Below are positions 45,842 through 56,199 of a stretch of 64,000 nt of DNA, piece after piece (the first letter of the stretch is position 1; each line of letters starts with the position of its first letter). This DNA is from Cryptomeria japonica (Eukaryota; Streptophyta; Pinopsida; Cupressales; Cupressaceae). The notes below the pieces were generated by a model. The model was not told where the DNA came from. It saw nothing but the letters and a program-made list of their open reading frames with translations, and searched no databases. The DNA is taken from contig NC_081406.1 of NCBI RefSeq assembly GCF_030272615.1, positions 402,952,939 through 403,016,938 on the forward strand. The letters run 5' to 3'. A program made the position numbers and the translations under genes.

Positions 45842-47193
45842 TGTAGATCAGGAAATTGGGAAAACATCAAAGCAATATCAATTAGCTAACCACAAAGCTA
45901 AATTGCAATGAAAAGAAATCCTAATACATTCAATAAAGGCATGAAGATGAAATACTAAAATAAAATGCAAACCAAAGCATGTATCACCTTCATTGTTCCT
46001 CCATTGTTCTTCTTTCACCTTCAAATTTGATGTGGATCTCACCTACAAGTGCAAAATTGCAAGTGGAAAGCAAGTTGTTGATGAAATTCGTAGCATAAGG
46101 TTACTCGAAAATGTGATTTTTTGATTGATCGATTGATTGATTAAACTCATCCAATTTATAGACAAATTGGAGAGAGGACAAGATTAGCATGAAGAGATTT
46201 GAAAGGAAATTCAAATCAAGAATGGCAAAATTATGACAATGACAATTTGCTATGCAAGGAGTATGACAAATTATGACAAATTATGACAAGTTGCTATGCA
46301 AAATGCATGACAAATTATGACAAGATTGAAATAGAAATAGAAATTAGAAATTAGGAGAAATTAGCAAATTAGAAAATTGAGGAAAAAGATGAAATGGAAA
46401 TTAGGTGAATTAATTAATAGGTTTTCATCCATTAATTAATTCATGAAAGAGACCTAGGACTAAATAAATAGATTTATTTAACCCACAAAGAAGAAGAAAA
46501 GGATTAAATGAACAAATCATAAAACCCTAGAAATAAGAGGACAAGGAATTAGGTCAAGACAACAAGAAATTAATGTAGGTTCGATCATGATTCTGATTAA
46601 CAAAGGATCAATGTTGATAAATGATTGAGATTGGTTGACAAAAATCAATGACAAATTGACCAAGATTGACAAGGAGATCAAATTGATAAGCGCAAAGTGA
46701 CGAGGAACAATGACTAATTGATCCAAATTAACATGATTGAAAAGGACAAGGATCGATGACGAATCGATCGCAAAATGATAAAATTGGCAAGGACAAGGAT
46801 CGATGACGAATCGATCGCAAAATGACAAAATTGACAAGGACAAGGATCGATGATGAATCGATCGCAAAATGACAAGATTGACAAGAGGACAAAAACCCTT
46901 ATTCTATCATCGATTAGGATTGACAATGTCCAAAATGATGATAAATGAGCACACACCATGATGCGACAGGATAAGATCGACCAAAATCATGACTGAAGAT
47001 TGCTATCGACAAGACCTAATTCGAAAGCAAGAAAAATGAGGAATGCAGAAGAAGGACTCGATGCTCGCAAATGATAAAGACCAAGTGCAGAACATAGAAG
47101 AAATGTTAATGTGATGCAAGAACCCTAAAATAAGGAAATGCACAAATGTTAAAGTATGACTCCAAAAGCGTTGACCATTTTTAGATGTCTACA
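45842..47193 (-). repeat. 5' LTR of LARD
   Basis: Near-identical to 36922-38264. It differs mainly by about 10 extra bp in the atgacaaatt repeats near 46270 and scattered substitutions. The 47-bp units start near 46742, 46789 and 46836. TATA-like CTATAAATT on the minus strand is at 46153-46161. Confidence 0.93.
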
Positions 47194-47690
47194 ATATCAT
47201 TTCTGGTGGAGAAGAAAGTTTGTACATGAAATTTGTTGATGATATGAAGAATGAATTTAAAATGTCTATGATTGGGGAGATGAAATTTTTCTTAGGTTTG
47301 CATATTAAATAGATTGATAAAGGTATCTTCATTTGTCAAACTAAGTATGTGATGGAATTTCTTAATAAATTTGGATTATAAAGTTCTAAACTTGTCGCTA
47401 CTCCTATGATAACTGGTTGCAAATTGTCAAAGGATGATGAAACTCCTAGAATAAATCCAAGCATATACAAATCAATGATTGGTGGATTGTTGTACTTAAC
47501 TCAGACTAGACCTGATATAATGAATGTTGTTTGTATTGCCTCTAGATTTCAGTTAGATCCTAGAGAAACTCATGATATTGTTGTTAAAAGGATATTCAAA
47601 TATTTAGTAGGTACAATAGATTATGGGTTATGCTATCCAAAAGATGATGATTTCAGACTATGTGCCTATACTTATTGATTGGGCAGGAGA
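47194..47690 (+). pseudogene. Copia A reverse transcriptase, second half
   Basis: Resumes with the ATATC duplication: ISGGEESLYMKFVDDMKNEF, MSMIGEMKFFLGLHI, GIFICQTKYVMEFLNKFGL, then TPMITGCKLSKDDETPR and SIYKSMIGGLLYLTQTRPDI (47406-47678). Stops break it near 47310 and 47380. Confidence 0.88.
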
Positions 47691-48161
47691 TGTGGATGAT
47701 CAGAAGAGCACTACAGGTGGTGCATTCTTTCTTCGAAATAAATTGGTTTCATGGCTTAGCAAGAAATAATCATGCACTTCATTATCTTCTATTGAAGCTG
47801 AATATGTAGCTGCTACAACTAACTGTACTTAGATTTTATGATGAAACAAATGTTGAAAGATATAAGGATAACTTATGATGAGCCTACAGTTATTCACTGT
47901 GGTAATACTATTGCTATTGACATGTCAAAGAATCTAGTATTTCATTTTAAATCAAAACACATTTCTATAAGGTATAATTTCTTGAAGGAAAAGGGTGAAG
48001 CAAAGGAAGTCAGATTGGTTTTTGTGTGTACTAAGGAACAAATTGCAGATATTCTAACAAAACCATTGCCTAAAGATACTTTTGAATATCTCAGAGATCA
48101 GTTGGGGGTTAGCACCCCTTTGGAAGAGACATGGAGATGCAGGAATGCATCAATCTGGTGA
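47691..48161 (+). pseudogene. Copia A RNase H
   Basis: The front of RNase H is frameshifted (47680-47835). 47838-48161 reads MLKDIRITYDEPTVIHCGNTIAIDM, then FKSKHISIRYNFLKEKGE and EQIADILTKPLPKDTFEYLR, the standard copia C-terminus. Confidence 0.88.
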
Positions 48162-48462
48162 ACCTATCAGACATACTTTTTGATCCAGGTTGATGAGATG
48201 ATGTTGTTGCTTAGGGGGGTAGTCAGCTATATGGTTCACTTTTTCATTTTGCTTAAGTATCCATCCTTTGTCATTGATTTCAAAATGGGAGATGGCATTC
48301 ATGTGAAAAACAATTAATATTTAGGGAGATGGTATTCATGTATTCATCTGTTAATCTAAGGGGGAGATATGTTTCAGATCAGTCTTTGGGAGATTGTTGT
48401 CATTCCTTGGCACTTGGATGTTTTTCACATTCAATGTTGCCATCAATGACAAAGGGGGAGAT
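48162..48462 (+). other. Copia A 3' UTR and polypurine tract
   Basis: About 300 bp. TTGCCATCAATGAC and AAAGGGGGAGAT (48451-48462) precede the 3' LTR. Confidence 0.85.
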
Positions 48463-49691
48463 TGTTAGAAATATATTGGATTTGGTTAAGTTTTATCATT
48501 GATGACAACACTATATCTCGGTTGGATATGGCTCTGCTATCCTAGTTAGACTTGGTGTTTGTCTTGGTTTTGGCTGTGATTTTGATCCGGTATGATCAGA
48601 TCCCTGGATTCAATTTTGGATGGTTACTCAGGATGGCTATATGATTGTCATATTCTATTGGTTCATGATTTGGTGCTCCGTAAGTTATTTCTTATGTTCA
48701 TGGTTGGTATTTCTTGGTACCGGTTAGCTTTACCGGTTAGCGATATTTAATGATATGGTTAAGTATTTTTGGTCTGACTTATGGAAATGGTTTCTTAATT
48801 ATGTCCCATGGTTTCTTAATAATGTCCCAATTGTTTGGTGGCTTTGCATTAGCTGGTGTGATGATATGGTGGTCCTATTTGGATCTGGTTAGATATTCTA
48901 TGTTATTGCATTGAGGGTTTCTACCGGTTGGTGAAACATGTTGGAGATTGGTCTTAGCATGATTTCCGATGGATGTAATTGTTTCGGTATTCAAATTAGG
49001 TCCATGCTATGTAATGTAAATCGTTATATTAGTCTAGTGATATCGTGTAATATAATTTTTGTAATTATAGGTTTATGGGCTTAGGGTTTAGTCGACCTTA
49101 TCAATAGGTTGATGATATGTATTTATAGGTGACTTATTCATGTAATTGGGTAGGGTTTTGGGAAGCGATGGTTATGTCTACATTATCAAAGGAAGGTTAT
49201 GTGTGAGTAGTGATATATCATTCAACGGAAGATTGTGAAAGGATTTGGTGTTGCAGGGCAAACATCTGTGCTTAACCAGAACTATATCAAGCATTAGGAG
49301 ATACTACTTTCACGGTTCATTCTTTCCGGATTGTAGTCTGATATTTTTGTAAGTCAGTGAGACTTCCCTTTTGTGATGAGTAGTGAACTCTAGGCAGTTG
49401 GCCTGATTTCAAGTGCAATCCCCATTGTAATTATTTCACATACTGTTGCAAAAGTATTATCTGATTGTGGGTAGGGTTTCCCACCATGGTTTTTCCCTTT
49501 ACCGGGTTTTCCACATCAAAAATATTGGTGTTATGTGTATTGTGCTTTCATGCTTTATCTTTCATTGAGTTGATTTCCTTGTGCTCTGGTATAAAGTTTA
49601 TAATCTGCATTAACTGTTATACTTGTGAGAAAACTGATTCACCCCCCCCCCCCCCCTCTCAGTTTTCTCCAGATATCTAAACTGTCTAACG
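48463..49691 (+). repeat. 3' LTR of copia A
   Basis: TGTTAGAAATAT to CTGTCTAACG, 1,229 bp, intact. It contains the U5 module (49350-49420), a TATTTATAGG near 49119 and a perfect 10-bp U5 hairpin at 49627-49669. Confidence 0.92.
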
Positions 49692-50480
49692 GGTTAATTG
49701 ACTTAGGTGCATCTTTTTATATGAATTCCAATAAAGATTTGTTTTATAAGTATGAATAATTTAATGGAGACAAGGTGTACTTGGGTGGTGATTCACATTT
49801 TGACATTATTTGTTGAAGTAAAGTTAGGATCAGGTTTCTTGATAATAGAATAAAAAGAATTAGCAGTGTGCTACATATCCCTGGTTTAAAACAAAATTTA
49901 TTATCTATGAGAAAAATGATAGATGCAAGTGTGCAAGTAGTCTTTTCTGATGTAAGATGTAAGATGATTAAGGGTGCTATGGTGATTGCTAGAGGTGTCA
50001 GGTTTGACACTTTGTATAAACTAGAGGCATACACTGTTGAGTGTAATAGAACTTCTATAAAAAAGTAAATTTGTGGATACTTCATCAAAAGATTTGAGGG
50101 TTTCACCTTGAGTGGATGGACATGGCTTTTGGGTACCTAAGGGTGCTCTTTCTTTTGAAGCAAAATTACATGTAGAGAAGACTATGTTATGGCACCAGAG
50201 ACTTGGCCACATTGGAGAAAAGAGTCTGAGGACCTTAAAAAATAAAAAACTTGCTGAAGGTTTGAATGATTGTAATCTTGACTTTGATTTATGTGAGAAT
50301 TTTATTTATGGAAAACAAAATCGCATTCAATTTTACTCAAGTTCTCATAAATGTTGTGGTGTTTTGGATATTATTCATTTTGATGTGTTTGGTCATGTAG
50401 ATGTTTCTTCGATTGGAAAAGCCACATATTATATTTTATTTATTGATTATTTTAGTAGAAGGATGTGGGTATACTTTTTA
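49692..50480 (+). pseudogene. Copia B protease and integrase N-terminus
   Basis: Starts with the GGTTA duplication, then LIDLGASFYMNSNKDLF, an aspartic protease site with DLG in place of DSG. HIPGLKQNLLSMRKMIDA (49868-50068) and the integrase zinc finger LWHQRLGHIGEKSLRTLKNK with CENFIYGKQNR (50112-50492) follow, then DIIHFDVFGHVDVSS and YYILFIDYFSRRMWVYFLKSK of the catalytic core. Stops at several positions. Confidence 0.87.
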
Positions 50481-51448
50481 AAGAGTAAATGAGAAGTTTT
50501 TCAGTCATTTTAAAGAATTTAAAGCAATGGTTGAGTTACAAACTAGAAAGAAAAATAATTTTTTGAGGACTGATAATGGCGGTGAATTTTGCTCTAATAA
50601 TTTTGATAGATTTTGTAAATACTATTGTATTAATAGACAGAAGACAACTCTGTATTCTCCACAATAGAATGGAGTTGTAGAAATGATGAACATGACACTG
50701 ATGGCTAAGGCTAGGAGGATGTTGATTGGTGATGATCTAGAACAAACGTTTTGGGCTGAAGTTGTTGCCACTACTTGCTACTTGATTAATAGGTCTCCTA
50801 CATCAGCTCTTGTTGATAAAATGTCTATGGAAGCATGGTTAGGTCACAAGAATTCATTGAGACATCTTAGAGTTTTTGGTTGCTAGGCATATGCATATGT
50901 GCCAAAGGAGAAATGATTAAAGTTGGAGAACAAAGTTGTGAAATGTGTCTTCATCAGATATAGTTATGGTGTGAAAGGATACAAGCTTTGGCACCCTATT
51001 CCACAAAAGGTAATTCATAGTAGAAGTGTTATTTTCAGAGAAATTAAGTCTCCTTCTGTTACATTGCAGTTGAAACAAACTAAACAGAAAGATGTGATTC
51101 AATTCCCTTCTACACTTGAAAGAGTTGAATCAAGACCACTTGATAGGCAAGAAGTTAAGGAGAGCTCATCTAGCTCTCAATTGGAGGATGAACCTCCAAC
51201 TCAACTTGTTCTAAGGTCTACAAGACATAGACAACCACCTGAAAGGTATTCACCTGATGATTGGAGATGTATTTTTGCTTTGAATACTAACATGGATGAA
51301 CCTAGATCTATAGAAGAGGAATTAGGTATGAATGATGCAGAATCCTAGAAGATTGTTATGGAAGAAGAAATGAAATCTTTGAAAAAGAATGATACATGGG
51401 CTCTTGTACCATTTCCTAAAAGGATGAAAGTCTGTTGGTTGCAAATGG
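50481..51448 (+). pseudogene. Copia B integrase C-terminus and RT start
   Basis: After a frameshifted core segment, MTLMAKARRMLIGDDLEQTF and TCYLINRSPTSALVDKM with HLRVFGC (50683-50886) are seen, then GYKLWHPIPQKVIHSRSVIF and a Ser/Gln-rich linker (50923-51348). RT begins with KSLKKNDTWALVPFP near 51370 and is cut at 51448 by an LTR; the rest of B pol is not in the window. Confidence 0.87.
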
Positions 51449-52140
51449 TGTTGAAAGTTGCTAAGAAGTTTGTTGGAATAGTGTGTTGTCTTTGATGTCA
51501 ACATATACTTCTGTGTATTCTAGTGTTGCAGTCAGATTGGATGAGTTGGTTTAGCATGTATGTTATAGATGAGATAATGCAGATTAATGGGTTTTGAGAT
51601 ACTTATCTCTAGTTGATTCAACGGAAGTTTCAGAGGTATGCATGCTTATTTGATCGAGTTATGAGGTCCAGTATTAAGGATGTTATTTAGTTGTTCGTGT
51701 TATTCGGTATTTTGGTTTATGCTCCGTATTGCTTTGAATTGTAATATCTTTAGTTGAGGATGTGTGGGATGTATTGTGGATGTTGATGTGTATCCTTAGT
51801 TTGATTGGTTTATGATTTGGAAATCCAAAAGCAAATATTTCAAGTTGATAGTCAGTTATGTTGGTGTTCTTGAGCTCCGATAGAGAGATGATGATGATTC
51901 TAGTGATTCAAGTTGTTGCGATTGTTGTGGTGCAATTCACATTGCTTGTGAATGTTTCTAGATCATGTTCTATGCGTATTGGTGGTCCACAGTGATTATT
52001 GTGTGTTATTGAAGATTTTCCTTGACCGGTGATGTTTTTCATTTTATGTGACATTTATGATATAGTAGCGTGTTGCAGATGATCGAGGCGTAATTTTTGG
52101 AGTTGTTTCATATTTGCGGTGGTTGTTTAGGTCCAGACTA
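51449..52140 (+). repeat. Truncated F-family LTR in copia B
   Basis: Begins TGTTGAAAGTTGCTAAGAAG and matches the reverse complement of 9951 down to about 9290, roughly the 5' half of a copia F LTR. It is inserted in the RT of copia B at a codon for the conserved Lys-Trp. The remaining half is missing or lies beyond the window; different DNA begins near 52140. Confidence 0.85.
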
Positions 52141-52959
52141 TCGCTAGTACATTTGGAGTGGATTTCCGATGAGCATTGGGATTTGTTTTGTTTTGTCGGA
52201 TTAATTTGCTTTTTTTTTTTTAATTTACCCCGTGTTTGTCGGGATTCCGACGTGTTAAAATTTCACATCAGAATTCTGATGAAAAATTGACGAACATTTC
52301 TGACCAACTATGGGATTTATTTTGCTTTGTCGAATTTTTTTTTTTTAAAGCATACCCCGTGTTCGTCGGAATTTAGACATGTTGAAATTTCACGTCACCA
52401 TCCCGACGAACACGGATTTTACCTATTGATTGGCATATGTTTGTCCAATTATTTTCACAACCTCTTGATTTCTTCTTACTCATTGGGATAACATAAGTCG
52501 ATGACCTCTCTTCTTGCTGATTGGTGTGAGTTATCCCGCTAGTCTCATCGGGCATCGGGATAGCTTAAAATGTGTTCAGGCGATGGACATAATTTTACCG
52601 ATGGCTTTTCCCTCAGTGTAGCTCCTCCTGATACGTTATGTCTCCTCAGCATAAGCTTTGACCCTTTATCATTGTAACCTTTGTGGATGCATTTTACTTT
52701 TACCAGTGTCCAATGGGATGTCTTACCGATAGCATCATTGGCTATCGGCAATCGAATATTTCTCTATTGCCGCTAGTGTGCGTTATGTCGATGGACTTCA
52801 TCAGTGTATTCTATCTATATCACATGCTTCTACTTGTGTGTTACCATCGGGTTGACTTTTGCTGATAGTGTAGATTTCATATTTCATGTCAGAATTGAAA
52901 TGAACACGTGGTATTTTTCCAGAAAAAAAATTAATTCTGCGCCATCATTATACGCGGGC
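52141..52959. repeat. CG-rich-motif repeat region, left copy
   Basis: No gene. A segment of about 100 bp is present twice (about 52167-52267 and 52311-52394: gggatttgttttg, a T-run, taccccgtgttt/cgtcgg, gttgaaatttcac). From 52478, the motifs taacataagtcgatgac and catcgggcatcggg(a/g)ta match 59409-59480 in the same orientation. Confidence 0.6.
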
Positions 52960-53790
52960 TCAAGGTGCAAAAATTGGGAGGAAACAAGCACAATTGCTAC
53001 AGATAGATGCTTGACAACAATTGTACAAGAGGTTGGTCCTTTCGTTCTTGTTATCAAGATTTTTTTGCAAGTTCCTTTGATTTCCTTTCATTGTCTTGTT
53101 CACTTTGTTTACTAGTATCGACTTTGGCAAAATATGGATCCTCAACCTCCTTAACCTCTCCATTCTATGGCTGCCAGTTATAAACACAAGTCACTGCACA
53201 TACTAATCTCCTCAGTTATGATTCACTATCTTTCTATCATCAAAATATTTAGGTCTTAAAAATCTTTAATATCCTCTGAGATTGATCCATCACAAGGAAA
53301 TCCATACGTCTGATAAATTGGATCTACTATCCATTCCTCAAATTTTATATAATTTGATCTTGTGTAACAAGAATCCCAAACAGAAGTCCATAATTGAATA
53401 GGTTGCTCCTCCCCTTGGTTGTTTCTGACGTTAAGCCTTAATTCCTCAGGCCACATACCCCTAAAACATCCATAGAATAAGATTAAATGCATCAATAATG
53501 AGTAAAACTTAAAATTAGGGCAATTATTAGGGCACAATTGCTATAGATAGATCCTCGGTAACAACTATACAAGAGGTTGGTTCTTTCGTTCTTGTCATCA
53601 AGATTTTTTTGCAAGTTCCTTTTCTTTCCTTGCATTCTCTTTTTCACTTTGTTTAATGATATCCACTTTGGAAAAATATGGATCCTCAACCTCCTTAACT
53701 TCTCCATTTTGTGGCTGCCAGTTATAAAGACAAGTCGCTTCATAGCTTCTAGAGGGGCAACAATTCTCTACGACGGTAAACCCTTCCAAC
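52960..53790 (-). pseudogene. Duplicated fragments of unknown family H1
   Basis: Partial minus-strand copies of the H1 protein (see 56200-59117). 53256-53537 encodes NFKFYSLLMHLILFYGCFRG and QPIQLWTSVWDSCYTRSNYI, matching the central domain at 58086-58469. On either side is a second module present twice (about 52960-53190 and 53540-53790): TCxYNWQPxNGEVKEVEDPY followed by KVD and a Lys/Glu-rich helix. All copies have stops. Confidence 0.65.
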
Positions 53791-54769
53791 CCTCAAAACA
53801 TGGAAGTAGCTTTTCTAGGTCCAAGGCCAGCTATAAATTGCAGAGGAGAAAACATCGATTCATGTGATGCTGGTAGGTTTATGTCAACACCAACTTGGTT
53901 GGTTACTGTAACCATTACCTATTTGACAACTTCATACTTGTCATCTGGACTAAGGAAATGTTCCAGTGAATGAAGCTTCAATGATAATATCTCTTTGCTA
54001 GGACCACATAATGTTGCAACCATGGCCAATGGATTCAGAAGATATCAACCAAGAGTCATTGCATGTCTCACAAACCCATAAATTTTTTCATAAACATTTA
54101 TTTCACCATCATAAAACACAAGGTGAAATGAGTCCTAATGGATATTGGTTCTATCATGCAAAATCATTTTGAGTTGGAGGCTTGAAATATGAATAATTTG
54201 TCTCATTTGATTTGTTAGTTGTGTATTTTGTTATGGGTATTGTATAGAACTTTAAAAGAAAGTAGAATCTAATCAAATACTATATTTCATTTGATGTTAT
54301 CAAGAATTTTGACTACTTTTCTTCATAATGTGTATCTTGTATAGTTTATCTTAATATTGTATTTCTTGTATCCTGTAGCAGTTTTGGAAGAATTATCATC
54401 TTTCATTTGAATAGTTGGATTTTTCTATAAATTAGAGGATAAGTTTGTAACAATGATATCAAGAGACTGGTCGAAGAGATTGGATTCATTAAAAGGTAAG
54501 GGTAGCCTTTGTCATGTTTGTCTTCCTCAAAGTATGGTTGGTGTCTATTAAGTTGTTGTCTTGTAAGGGTGTTTTGAAGATTGAGAAGAGAATTTTGATG
54601 GGTATTAATCCCATTGTTGTCAAGTATGCCTAATTGGAATTGAATGTTTCCAAGGTTTATGTGCATTAGAGGGCAATTGATTCCTGAGATTGTCACTTCA
54701 ATTAAATAATTATTGAAAACTTTGAATTGCTTTCTTGTAAATGAATGCTTTAAATAAAAGGTTACTTTA
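53791..54769. other. No clear gene
   Basis: AT-rich DNA. A 97-codon minus-strand frame (54403-54696) rich in Asn, Leu and Gln has no recognisable feature and is probably chance. Confidence 0.5.
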
Positions 54770-55110
54770 TTATAAGTATGATTTCTTAATTGAGATTATT
54801 TTGAAAACACCTGATTCCTCAAATTTGATATAATTTGATCTTGTGCAACAAGAATCCCAAACAGAAGTCCATAATTGAACAGGTTGCTCCTCCCCTTGCC
54901 TGTTTCTGACGTTAAGCCTCAAGTCCTCGAGCCACATACCCCTAAAATGTCCATAGAATAAGATTAAATGCATAAGTAATGAGTAAAACTTAAAATTAGG
55001 GCAATTGTTATCCTTGAGGTTCAAAAAACCCTCATGCAATCTCTCCACCAAATATGACGCATAATCAAATGGTCTGGGTTTATACATTTGAATGTCTGAA
55101 GCTAAAACTT
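54770..55110 (-). pseudogene. H1 central-domain fragment
   Basis: Minus-strand frame MYKPRPFDYASYLVERLHEG, then NFKFYSLLMHLILFYGHFRG and QPVQLWTSVWDSCCTRSNYI, ending where homology to 58086-58469 stops in the next residues. This is another isolated copy of the same exon-sized block. Confidence 0.7.
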
Positions 55111-56199
55111 GTTGGTTCCCAAAACCACAGATTTGAAATCAAAGAGGTTTGCCACTTCTCTTAATGACTTCTCAATCAATCCTGGCCAACAAATGGGAAT
55201 GTCCACTTGATCAAATTCCCCTGCGCTTAAGGCTTCGCTAAACCAAGGTTGGTGAACCTTTACTTCAAATCCAAATCTGATGATAAGAAGCTTTTCTATA
55301 CAGAAATTTAAGACTTAGTGATCTCTCAAGATGGCAAATGGCTCTCGAGAACAATCAAATTATAATTTTTACTTATTGAAAACTTTGAATTACTTACTTG
55401 TAAATGGATGCCTTATATAAAAGATTATTTTGTGTTTAGATATAAGTATGATTTCTTAATTGAGATTGCTCTTAAAAATACCTGATTAAATTATCTTAAA
55501 ATCAATAGCAGACTAGTGCCTTTACCCCTTACTGATTTCTTATCAATTCAATTGAAAAATTCTCTGTATAACCCTGGAGACAATCTTATTAAACTTGCTC
55601 TTTAAAACAAGACCGTCACTTAAAAGGCATCTACATGAATTATACTTCAAATGTAATATTGCAGTTAGTCTTACTAGATTTAAGTTTTCTCTGAAAGACC
55701 AATAAGATAGCGTGAAGTTTGACAACCAATCCTTCAAACTGATATTCAAACTGAAACCTAATTCAAATTATCAATACATGAGATAGCACATTGAAATAAT
55801 CTAACTGGATAGATTTATCTCAAGGAACTAATCAAACAATTGAAAAGATAGATACCATCAGAGATGAAGAACATATGATCTTTATATTGAAATAAGCATA
55901 AGATAATCAACTGGCTTCAGTACAACATAATGTCATTCGCCAATTTTGGCATTTCTAGAAAACAAACTTCAAAAGGAATTGCATAAAATACATCTTAAAC
56001 AGAATGATCATGAATGTCTTCTCATCAAAAGGATCCCCTATAAATAGATGAGGATTCAGTTCCAAAATGAAAGGGCATACCCTTTCATTTGGAGTTAAAC
56101 TAACTAAGAATTAAACTCCTAACTAAAAACTAACTTAACTACTAGACATAGTACATAAAAGCATTGGAGATAAGAAATATTTGAAAACGATTTCAATCA
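55111..56199. other. No clear gene
   Basis: AT-rich sequence with a near-repeat of about 60 bp (54705-54790 and 55370-55460: tgaaaactttgaattgcttacttgtaaatg). The 68-codon frame at 55543-55749 has no family signal. Confidence 0.5.

Larger units (their letters stand above)
36922..47193 (-). mobile_element. LARD: 10.3-kb pol-less LTR element
   Basis: Inserted in the RT of copia A with TSD ATATC at 36917-36921 and 47194-47198. Two near-identical LTRs (1,343 and 1,352 bp) enclose 7.6 kb with a gypsy-type polypurine tract beside the left LTR. No gag, protease, RT, RNase H or integrase motif is visible in any frame. Two sizeable minus-strand ORFs of unknown function are present. Leader, 3' UTR repeats and polypurine tract resemble those of the Tat element, so it is probably a Tat-derived large retrotransposon derivative mobilised in trans. 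Confidence 0.9.
24548..49691 (+). mobile_element. Copia A, carrying a Tat/gypsy and a LARD element
   Basis: Plus-strand Ty1/copia inserted between gag and protease of copia B, with TSD GGTTA at 24543-24547 and 49692-49696. Its 5' LTR is split by the Tat element (25098-32933) and its reverse transcriptase by the LARD element (36922-47193). Without these it is about 7.0 kb: LTR, gag, protease, integrase, RT, RNase H, LTR. The primer site is deleted. The 3' LTR ends CTAACG where CTAACA is expected. Confidence 0.9.
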
